Positions 7,901-13,903 of a stretch of DNA of 20,555 bases are shown piece after piece. Origin of the DNA: Methanosarcinales archaeon. Lineage in GTDB: Archaea > Halobacteriota > Syntropharchaeia > Alkanophagales > Methanospirareceae. The stretch's first letter is position 1; each line of letters begins with the position of its first letter. The translations under genes were made by a program, and so were the position numbers. The notes beneath the pieces are model-generated. The model was given only the letters and a program-made list of their open reading frames with translations. It was not told the origin of the DNA and did no database searches. The DNA lies in contig QMVO01000003.1 of NCBI GenBank assembly GCA_003661125.1, forward strand, positions 1 through 20,555. The letters run 5' to 3'.

Positions 7901-8427
7901 CGGTAAGCGATGAATGGTATGCGAGCTGGGGTTCTTTAATGGTTGAATCCATTGCGGGGAAGGAAAACGACCCTGTTACGTGGGACGGGTGGTTGTACTG
8001 GGTGAATTATCTCGATGATCCGATGCCGATGGTAGGTACGAACCAGTATGAAGTAGAAGATGGCGATGTCGTAACCTACTATTATGGGGGAATGAGCACG
8101 ACACCCGATAATTCCTCGATATCGATACGGATTCACGTCCACGTGCAGAGTTCTGCGCCGATAAACGAAATAGAGTACCGGAAAATGATACCTCAGCCAG
8201 TTAACATCAGTAAAATCCACTATAAGTCTAAAGTAGTGAATGAGGAGTGGGCAGCCATATGGACTAATAAGATACTGTATGTGCAAGAGAAAACGAGGTA
8301 TTCGATTGCTATATCCTTAGATAGGGCGGGATATGTGACGAGCGTGGATTTCGAGCGATGGGGTTTCCCAACGACAGAGATTCCGTATGACCTTGCAGTT
8401 CGATCATTAGATAAGTTGATAAGTTGA
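4906..8427 (+). CDS. BtuF-like binding protein fused to PQQ-like propeller and two DUF4430 domains
   Basis: 1173-residue exported protein, far longer than a normal BtuF (~270-400). Visible modules: signal peptide or N-anchor at ~11-31; PKD-like beta domain ~36-127; class III periplasmic-binding (BtuF/FepB) domain ~139-411, with RIVSLAPSCTETLF and RPGPRIVDAVE; PQQ_2/BamB-like propeller ~415-798, with at least seven docking motifs such as DTGEIVW, TNGEILW, TTGEEIW and NNGSIIW; two 133-residue DUF4430 units at 814-946 and 947-1079 (TALGALDAAAEAG, GWLYWVN, YEVEDGDVVTYYYGG); and an unrecognised tail 1080-1173. DUF4430 is related to the C-terminal domain of transcobalamin and intrinsic factor, which points to corrinoid binding outside the cell. 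No C-terminal anchor is seen, so the protein is held by its N-terminal helix or released. Ribosome site TTAGGAT upstream of the ATG. Ligand could also be heme or a siderophore. Confidence 0.85.
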   Translation: MRKKREQGFGYLHVLLASVFLLLLVGLAVATNGEEISQWNSVTEDASDSFSVDICVDKGREVEFAVSSNLSYTWVWSVNGEEIKESEGAGSNLSYAFEDYGVYNVSVVGKGKGENETTECVSWYVTASLVIGKENDLTEIEGFENYTFYLAERPKRIVSLAPSCTETLFAIGAGERVVGVTNFCNYPSEVVDKVNRGEIEVIGGYSTPDIDKITNLNPDIIVEAHNPGIGDVISSLVESGYKVIDLHSTDIEDIIGEIRFMGKVLKCGDNATNLANELENRLERVRERVGPLKEEQRPRTFYTCSNFWTPGNDTFISAVIQSAGGRNIAANYGSGYFQISPAHLAEENPQVIICPSEDAREQILNDEQLRELNAVKYGRVHVINGDIICRPGPRIVDAVETVYGYLSVLIKPTMTYPTLQYNAQRTGNVPGKGPVKSNLFWQSPDETHGCIQAGPVVHDGKVYIETWYSGMGGEDPGETDALYCLNEDTGEIVWMNEEVYGASTAAIAEGKLFVGTMKGNITSINATNGEILWSKKIEENPSWYGVASSPLVFNEMVYVLSFSDGTLHAFSFDGIEQWNFSTGGKIFCYSSPSAYGDKIFFAGNNREHGQHALYCLNLNTREEVWNFTTETEIRGSPTIWDEEGMVFFTTRYLPTKESGIYAVNITTGEEIWHKKHKSSWASPALCNGKLYIGGSAGDSTFYCYDARNGSLIWENKEMGGAIDSSPVVAAGKVYFGTSEVDGTVYALDANNGSIIWNYTLHIPLGYGGGYNVASHPAISNSTLFIGVDNVGVLAFRENYERNQTTALGALDAAVQKPVFWEGEVTLLENTTVNVIAHNSGESYEINQTTALGALDAAAEAGEFNYTVSDEWYASWGSLMVDSIAGKESDPVTWDGWLYWVNYLDDPMPMVGTNQYEVEDGDVVTYYYGGMSTTPDNSSMLIRIHVHVQKPVFWEGEVTLLENTTVNVTAHNSGESYEINQTTALGALDAAAEAGGFNYTVSDEWYASWGSLMVESIAGKENDPVTWDGWLYWVNYLDDPMPMVGTNQYEVEDGDVVTYYYGGMSTTPDNSSISIRIHVHVQSSAPINEIEYRKMIPQPVNISKIHYKSKVVNEEWAAIWTNKILYVQEKTRYSIAISLDRAGYVTSVDFERWGFPTTEIPYDLAVRSLDKLIS
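7300..7344 (+). repeat. Truncated third copy of the DUF4430 repeat
   Basis: The residues NQTTALGALDAA occur here, directly before the first full repeat, although in the full units this motif lies about 38 residues inside. The rest of the unit is missing and the sequence runs straight into GTGCAGAAACCC, the unit start. This is the scar expected if a tandem copy was deleted by recombination at the shared GCAG. Confidence 0.65.
7345..8142 (+). repeat. Two tandem 399-bp repeats encoding DUF4430 domains
   Basis: Copies at 7345-7743 and 7744-8142 both begin GTGCAGAAACCC and are 399 bp (133 codons) each. By eye they differ at only about 14 positions (about 96% identity), several of them synonymous, indicating recent duplication or ongoing gene conversion. 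GTGCAG recurs at 8143, marking the end of the second unit. Confidence 0.93.
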
Positions 8428-8468
8428 TAAGATATGCATTATACCCCATGTAATAACCGCGAGAACGG

Positions 8469-8490
8469 ACCCGAATGATCCAGATATAAA
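8469..8490 (+). promoter_or_regulatory. ACCCGAA half-site and TATA-like box before the second binding protein
   Basis: ACCCGAA at 8469-8475 is followed by GATATAAA at 8483-8490, centred about 37 nt before the ATG at 8524. The arrangement of ACCCGAA just upstream of an A/T box matches the first binding-protein gene (4850 and 4864). The 96-nt gap between the two genes otherwise holds no gene. Confidence 0.4.
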
Positions 8491-8523
8491 ATCAAAATCC
8501 AAATGACTATCAAAAAGTGAACG

Positions 8524-10557
8524 ATGAGAAGCTGTGGAAGCGAGAATGCCTATGCGTTGTTATTAGCTAGTTTTTTGTTTTGCTTAATAGCAATGCTGTC
8601 TCTTATATTTATCTCCACCTCAACCGCCAGCGGCAGTAGCATCACTCAGTGGAATAGTGTGACAAAAAACGCATCCAATAATGTCTTCGTGGATATTGGC
8701 ATAGATGAGAGCAAGGAGGTAGAATTCATTGTTTCTTCTTCTAACTCTAATTCTAATTTATCTTATGAATGGATGTGGTCAGTTAATGGCGAAGAAGTAA
8801 AAGAATCAGAAGGGAAGAGCTCGGAGTTGTCTTATGCATTTGGAGAATACGGTATTTATAACATCAGTGTAGTAGGGAAAGGAGACGGAAGAACAGAAAC
8901 AGAATGTGCATATTGGAACGTTACGGTTTGGCTGGTAATAGAAGAGGAAAACGATGTCCGGGAGTTAGAAGGGCTTGAGGATTATACTTTGCGGATAGCA
9001 AAAAAGCCTGAGCGGATTGTTTCTATGGCTCCAAGCTCCACTGAAATATTATTCGCAGTAGGAGCTGGCGACAGCGTTGTCGGCGTTACCAGCTTTTGCA
9101 ATTATCCACCTGAGGTAGAAGATAAGGTAAATAACGGTGACATCGCGGTAATAGGCGGATACTCAACACCAAGCCTCGAGAAGATAGTGGATTTAGAGCC
9201 TGATTTAATTGTCTGCGCTTATGGGAATCCTGATGACGTGATATATAGTCTGATAGAGCTGGGAGAAGATGAAGAGAAGAAGTATCTGATTTATGCACAG
9301 CATTCGAAAAATTTTGATGAGATATTTACTCACATAAAAGTCACAGGAGCGATAACGAAATGCGAGGATGAGGCATCTTCTCTGGTGAATGAGTTAAAGG
9401 AGAAATTGAATGCAATAGAGGAAAACACAGAATTATTAGAGGAGGAACAAAGACCACGCGTATATTATGCCATGGGTAGTCTTTTCATGACTACCGGAAG
9501 CGGTACCTTTCAACACGACATCATTAATACTGCGGGAGGGAGAAATATAGCTGCAAAATATTTTTCTTCTTGGGGTCCCTTCAGTATCGAGCATATCGTG
9601 GAAGAAGACCCTCAGGTTATCATTTACAGTAGCCACGGCAGTGAGTCTCTTGTACTCGAGCAAATAAAGAGTGCCGAACTGAAAACCGTAGATGCGGTAA
9701 AAAACAATCGAATATACCCGATTGATGAAAATATAATGTCAAGGCCCGGTCCGAGAGTGGTAGACGCAGTAGAAATAGTTCATGGAAATCTATCCGGGTT
9801 CTTTAATATCGTCGAGGAAGAGGCAGAGAAAGAGGAAGAGGAAAAGGGAGAGGAAGACGGCTATGGTGATGAAGAAGAAGGTGACACTTCATCATATGAA
9901 AAGGAAAAGGAGGCTATAAAAGCAGGTGAAGAAAGAACGATAGAGTTAGACGATGAATACCTGACTAATATCACAATAAAAGCAAAAGAAGATAAAGATG
10001 TGGAATTCACTAATATCTATGTGAATGTATCAAAAGAGCTGAGCATCTCCCACCCTCCTGGAATAGTCTACCGATATCTTAATATTACCGCGGACAATCT
10101 AACTGGAAGCGTGGACGTGGACTGGCTGAAACTGAATTTCCGCGTGAACAAATCATGGATAGCTGCCAATGCTGATAATAATACGACTGCAATCTCTCTG
10201 TTTTGGTATGACTACATCAACGGTTCATGGGCTGAACAGAATACAACTGAAATAGGAGAAGGAGATAGCAAAGTCTATTACACCACGATAAAAACCTCTT
10301 TTGGTACATTTGCAATTTGTGCCCCGCTAAAGTTAGGGCGTGAGCAATCACAATTATCAGTACCTGAGGGTGTAGTGATGCCCATAACGCCTTTGCCGAC
10401 GTTTACGTCGGCGTACACGCCCCCTACCACTACAACACCCACACCTAAGCCATTACCTACTCCTCTTCCAAAGCCGAGACAGTCAGGCTTTGAAGTGGTT
10501 TTCGCCGTTATCGGATTACTTGCGGTAATGTTCCTTTTGAGAAGAAAAAAGAATTGA
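8524..10557 (+). CDS. Surface-anchored BtuF-like binding protein with PGF-pre-PGF domain and sorting tail
   Basis: 677-residue paralogue of the preceding protein, sharing signal peptide, PKD-like domain (~40-140) and class III binding domain (~145-422; RIVSMAPSSTEILF at ~164, RPGPRVVDAVE). After that it differs: a Glu-rich linker (~429-470), a domain matching the archaeal PGF-pre-PGF type (~470-600, ending TSFGTFAICAP), a Thr/Pro-rich stalk (~620-650), then a hydrophobic helix and RRKK (~654-677) like PGF-CTERM tails processed by archaeosortase A. The tripeptide reads SGF rather than PGF (PRQSGFEVVFAV), so processing is uncertain. Likely captures the same kind of ligand at the cell surface for the BtuCD encoded downstream. 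A short GTGA precedes the ATG closely. A (TCTAAT)-like run lengthens the Ser/Asn stretch near residue 75 relative to the paralogue. Confidence 0.88.
   Translation: MRSCGSENAYALLLASFLFCLIAMLSLIFISTSTASGSSITQWNSVTKNASNNVFVDIGIDESKEVEFIVSSSNSNSNLSYEWMWSVNGEEVKESEGKSSELSYAFGEYGIYNISVVGKGDGRTETECAYWNVTVWLVIEEENDVRELEGLEDYTLRIAKKPERIVSMAPSSTEILFAVGAGDSVVGVTSFCNYPPEVEDKVNNGDIAVIGGYSTPSLEKIVDLEPDLIVCAYGNPDDVIYSLIELGEDEEKKYLIYAQHSKNFDEIFTHIKVTGAITKCEDEASSLVNELKEKLNAIEENTELLEEEQRPRVYYAMGSLFMTTGSGTFQHDIINTAGGRNIAAKYFSSWGPFSIEHIVEEDPQVIIYSSHGSESLVLEQIKSAELKTVDAVKNNRIYPIDENIMSRPGPRVVDAVEIVHGNLSGFFNIVEEEAEKEEEEKGEEDGYGDEEEGDTSSYEKEKEAIKAGEERTIELDDEYLTNITIKAKEDKDVEFTNIYVNVSKELSISHPPGIVYRYLNITADNLTGSVDVDWLKLNFRVNKSWIAANADNNTTAISLFWYDYINGSWAEQNTTEIGEGDSKVYYTTIKTSFGTFAICAPLKLGREQSQLSVPEGVVMPITPLPTFTSAYTPPTTTTPTPKPLPTPLPKPRQSGFEVVFAVIGLLAVMFLLRRKKN
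10395..10412 (+). repeat. GC-rich perfect hairpin inside the Thr/Pro stalk coding region
   Basis: GCCGACGT and ACGTCGGC flank two T residues, forming an 8-bp perfect inverted repeat in an otherwise A/T-rich gene. It encodes part of the stalk. Chance is possible; it could also pause ribosomes or polymerase near the 3' end. Confidence 0.5.
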
Positions 10558-10620
10558 AACAAGTGAAATGAAATCCTGAGCGTCAAATCATCAAGAAAAT
10601 AAATTGTTCTGAAGGCAAAA

Positions 10621-10629
10621 TTTTATAAT
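10621..10629 (+). promoter_or_regulatory. TATA-like box for the radical SAM gene
   Basis: TTTTATAAT would direct initiation near 10650. That is downstream of the TTG at 10643 and upstream of the ATG at 10673, and so argues for the ATG as the real start. Confidence 0.4.
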
Positions 10630-10672
10630 CTGTAAACTGGTATTGAGCAAAGTAATTACCGGGAGCACGGAT

Positions 10673-11455
10673 ATGAACATTTACCACATAAGCTACACAG
10701 AAAAATTCGTAGGTGAGAGGATGGCGATGCTGTCTTTCAAGGGCTGCAACTTCGACTGTATCGGTTGTATCCGGGAAAAAAACGAATACGACATCTATGC
10801 AGAAGACAGGAAATACATTGATTGGAACTTTGAGAACATATTGAAGGAATTGGAGGAGTTAAATCCGCGCAGGCTATATCTTGGTGGATACGAACCTACG
10901 CTCGATCCGGATTTAATAAAAATAATCGAAAATCTCTCTAAACTCGATGTTCATATCGTGTTAATGACAAACGGGAGCAGAATAGACGAGCGATATGCAA
11001 TAGAATTGAAAGAAGCAGGAGTAAACGAAGTTATTGCCGGTGTAAAAGCTTTCGATAGGGAAAAGCATCTTTATTACACAAAAAGGAGCAATGAGCCTGT
11101 ATTGAACGCGATAAAGAATCTGGCAGCGATAGAGGACGCTTATTTTAGACTTCAGGTAGAGACGATTCTGTTGCCAGGAATAAATGACCCCGCGGACATA
11201 GAAGAACTGGCAATTTTCATCTCGCAGATAAATCCTGCCATTTCTCTCTTCATCGAGCCCTGGATACCAATAGCGGGAGTAGAATTTGAAGAACCCAGGA
11301 AGCCCGATTTAATCGAAGCGGTATCGAAAGCGATGAAGCACCTGTATGTGGTGTCCTACCACCCTTTGTATTCAGAGATAAAAGAGATACGAGAAACGCC
11401 GAGGAAGGCAAAATTTATCGAAATCCTGCCAGAAGAAAAAAGGGAAAAACAATAA
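10673..11455 (+). CDS. Radical SAM protein, PFL-activase-like
   Basis: About 260 residues from the chosen ATG. The [4Fe-4S] motif CxxxCxxC is CNFDCIGC at residues 25-32. SAM-binding features follow: LGGYEPTLDP (GGxEP type), VLMTNGS, then KAFDREKHLYY, ETILLPGIND and FIEPWIP, as in pyruvate formate-lyase-activase-like proteins (COG1180/COG1313 kind). Substrate cannot be read from sequence. An alternative TTG start at 10643 adds 10 residues but would lie before the predicted transcription start and lacks a ribosome site; GGGAG precedes the ATG by about 7 nt. The gene lies between the binding-protein genes and the permease, only 9 nt before btuC, so it is probably in the same transcript as the importer and may relate to cobamide use or modification. 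Confidence 0.85.
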   Translation: MNIYHISYTEKFVGERMAMLSFKGCNFDCIGCIREKNEYDIYAEDRKYIDWNFENILKELEELNPRRLYLGGYEPTLDPDLIKIIENLSKLDVHIVLMTNGSRIDERYAIELKEAGVNEVIAGVKAFDREKHLYYTKRSNEPVLNAIKNLAAIEDAYFRLQVETILLPGINDPADIEELAIFISQINPAISLFIEPWIPIAGVEFEEPRKPDLIEAVSKAMKHLYVVSYHPLYSEIKEIRETPRKAKFIEILPEEKREKQ

Positions 11456-11464
11456 CAAACAATA

Positions 11465-12508
11465 ATGATAAAACCAAAAATTGCTTATTTCAATAAGTTT
11501 ATCCACTGGAAAATGGTTATGGTTTATTTAATTGCGATTTTATGCGCGACCATCGTGCTGACAACAGCAATTGGACCTGTTTATGTGCCGCCGCCGGAAA
11601 TAGTAGCTTTGTTAGGAAACAAACTTCATCTCTGCGAGGCTGCTTCTATTCCACATAAGTATGATGTAATAATTTTACAGATAAGACTGCCGAGGATAGT
11701 TCTGGGGTTGCTAGTCGGTCTTTCGCTGGCAACTGCGGGGACAACATTGCAAGGCTTATTTAAAAATCCTATGGCGGACCCGTACATAATAGGAATAGCT
11801 TCGGGAGCTGCAGTTGGTGCTGTCTTTTCGATGTTGATACTCCCAGGCTTTTTATTCATTTACACCAAACCGTTCATGGCTTTCTTAGGTGCCATGTTCA
11901 CCACTTTTTTAGTGTATAACATAGCAAAGGTGGGAAGAAGAATTCCAGTGGATACTTTATTGCTCACGGGGATAGCGGTTTCGCTATTCTTGGGTGCTGT
12001 TTTATCTTTTATGATGTTTGTGGCAGAGGATTTACACAGTATTTTTTTCTGGTTGATGGGCGGATTCTGGCTCGCTAACTGGGCACAGGTGAAAATAACC
12101 ATTTTGCCTGTGTTCGTTTGCTTCTTTTTGATTTATATCTTTGCAAAAGACCTGAACGCGATGCTGTTAGGCGAGGAATGCGCACAGACACTGGGAATAA
12201 ACGTAGAATGGGTGAAAAAAATTTTGTTAGTGTTTGCAGCGTTCATTACCGCGACTGCGGTCTCTTTCGTGGGAACCATTGGCTTCGTAGGTTTAATTAT
12301 CCCACACATCACGAGAATCCTCGTTGGACCGGACCACCGAATTCTTTTCCCTGCTTCCGCTTTGGTAGGAGGAATCTTTCTGGTGTGGACTGATGCGCTG
12401 GCGCGGTTATTAGGCGAAATGCCCGTAGGAATAATCACTGCTTTCTTTGGCGCTCCCTTTTTTATTTACCTGCTTAGAAAAAGGAAAGGAGGACATTATT
12501 TCACATAG
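11465..12508 (+). CDS. btuC: BtuC/FecCD-type ABC transporter permease
   Basis: 347-residue integral membrane permease of the FecCD family, which moves vitamin B12, heme or ferric siderophores through a homodimeric pore. Around ten hydrophobic helices are visible. Family landmarks include RLPRIVLGLLVGLSLATAG, LQGLFKNPMADPYIIGIASG, GTIGFVGLIIPHITRILVGPDHR, and the C-terminal LARLLGEMPVGIITAFFGAPFFIYLLR. The N-terminus is about typical length. It follows the radical SAM gene by 9 nt and precedes the ATPase gene by 58 nt, and is the natural partner of both upstream binding proteins. The sequence does not separate B12 from other chelates; the transcobalamin-like domains next door favour corrinoid. 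Confidence 0.93.
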   Translation: MIKPKIAYFNKFIHWKMVMVYLIAILCATIVLTTAIGPVYVPPPEIVALLGNKLHLCEAASIPHKYDVIILQIRLPRIVLGLLVGLSLATAGTTLQGLFKNPMADPYIIGIASGAAVGAVFSMLILPGFLFIYTKPFMAFLGAMFTTFLVYNIAKVGRRIPVDTLLLTGIAVSLFLGAVLSFMMFVAEDLHSIFFWLMGGFWLANWAQVKITILPVFVCFFLIYIFAKDLNAMLLGEECAQTLGINVEWVKKILLVFAAFITATAVSFVGTIGFVGLIIPHITRILVGPDHRILFPASALVGGIFLVWTDALARLLGEMPVGIITAFFGAPFFIYLLRKRKGGHYFT

Positions 12509-12566
12509 TACAGTCAATAGAGATAGCAAAATCAGAAGTAAAGCAAGCTCTTTAACAAGGATCAAA

Positions 12567-13838
12567 ATGCCCTTGGAGATAAAGGATGTGGATGCTTATT
12601 ATGGAAGCGTGAAGATATTGGATGGCATTGATTTTAGTGCATCTCACGGCGAACTCCTGGGTGTTATTGGTCCAAACGGCTCAGGAAAGACAACTTTGCT
12701 GCGAACAATCAGCCGCATCCTGAAACCCAAAGTAGGGACAATATTATTAGAGGGCAGGGACGTGCAGGGCATGAAAGACAAGGAATTTTCAAGGAATTTC
12801 GCCGCCGTGCCACAGGACACAACGATAAATTTTGATTTCTCTGCCCTTGACATCGTGCTTATGGGCAGAAATCCTCATCTGGGTAGATTAGAGCTGGAGG
12901 GTGAGAAAGATATAGAAATAGCGAGACGGTGTATGGAGCTTACTAACTGCTGGCATCTTGCGGAAAGACCGATTACAGAGTTGAGCGGTGGCGAGCGACA
13001 GCTTGTAATAATAGCAAGAGCGCTTACACAGGAGCCTAAGGTCTTGCTTTTAGACGAGCCTACTTCTCACCTCGACATCAATTATCAAATAGAGATAATG
13101 GAACTTCTGAAAAGACTCACATCAGAGGAAAAACTGATTGTTGTTGCAGTTATCCATGATCTCAATTTAGCTGCTCAGTATTGCGACCGTTTAGCCTTGC
13201 TGCATGAAGGAAAAATTGTTTCTTTGGGCACACAAGCCCAGGTATTAACTGCAGAGAACATAAAAAATACCTTCGGTGCCGATGTTATTATTAAGAAGCA
13301 TGCACTAACTGACCACTGCTTTGTATCACCTGTACCCTCCCTTTTAAAACGTCAAAATAAAAATGAAGCGGAACTTACAATACATCTTATCTGCGGGGGT
13401 GGAGAAGGCGCGTCGTTAATGCATGAACTCTGTGAGAGAGGATACAGAGTGACCGCCGGTGTAGTTAATATGCTGGATACCGACCAAGAAGTTGCCAAGC
13501 TCTTAAACATTCCGGTTGTGACCGAAGCTCCTTTTTCACCAATAACGGAAGAAGCCTTTCAGGCACACTTAGCTTTGATTGACAAAGCAAATGTTGTTGT
13601 GTTATGCAACACCCCCTTTGGGTACGGTAATTTGAAGAACCTGGAAGTGGCAGAGAGGGCATTGGAAAGAAACAAACCACTGTTAGTATTTGATGCTACG
13701 AGAATCGAGAAAAGGGATTTCACAAATGGAGAAGCTACTAAACGGTTTATCACATTGAAAGATAAAGGAGCAATAATGGTTAAGAGTCAAGAGGAAGTGT
13801 TAAAGCTGTTAAACATCTCGACACCTTTTGATGCTTGA
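12567..13838 (+). CDS. btuD: BtuD-type ABC transporter ATPase with extra C-terminal domain
   Basis: 423 residues from the ATG at 12567, which has AAGGATC just upstream. The frame is open further upstream into the end of btuC, but that extension looks unlike an ATPase. ATPase motifs: Walker A GPNGSGKTT (35-43), Q-loop VPQDTT, signature LSGGERQ (139-145), Walker B VLLLDEP (159-165), H-loop VIHD (195-198). Residues ~266-423 form a second domain with an N-terminal ICGGGEGASLMHELCERGY motif and alternating beta/alpha pattern, absent from bacterial BtuD (~250 aa) but known on archaeal importers of this kind (Halobacterium BtuD is likewise near 400 aa). It drives uptake with BtuC on the cytoplasmic face. 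The extra domain's role is unknown; a nucleotide or cofactor sensor is speculation. Confidence 0.9.
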   Translation: MPLEIKDVDAYYGSVKILDGIDFSASHGELLGVIGPNGSGKTTLLRTISRILKPKVGTILLEGRDVQGMKDKEFSRNFAAVPQDTTINFDFSALDIVLMGRNPHLGRLELEGEKDIEIARRCMELTNCWHLAERPITELSGGERQLVIIARALTQEPKVLLLDEPTSHLDINYQIEIMELLKRLTSEEKLIVVAVIHDLNLAAQYCDRLALLHEGKIVSLGTQAQVLTAENIKNTFGADVIIKKHALTDHCFVSPVPSLLKRQNKNEAELTIHLICGGGEGASLMHELCERGYRVTAGVVNMLDTDQEVAKLLNIPVVTEAPFSPITEEAFQAHLALIDKANVVVLCNTPFGYGNLKNLEVAERALERNKPLLVFDATRIEKRDFTNGEATKRFITLKDKGAIMVKSQEEVLKLLNISTPFDA

Positions 13839-13903
13839 GAACACAACCTCTAAAATGCTTTTTGTGAAAACGTTTGAGCGAGCTGACGTTTATGTTAATC
13901 CAG

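Noticed and set aside
12447..12566. N-terminal extension of the BtuD frame into the end of btuC
   Set aside because: The 40 extra codons overlap btuC, read as its shifted C-terminus and continue as unrelated sequence; ABC ATPases of this type begin right at MPLEIKDVDAYYG, and AAGGATC precedes that ATG.
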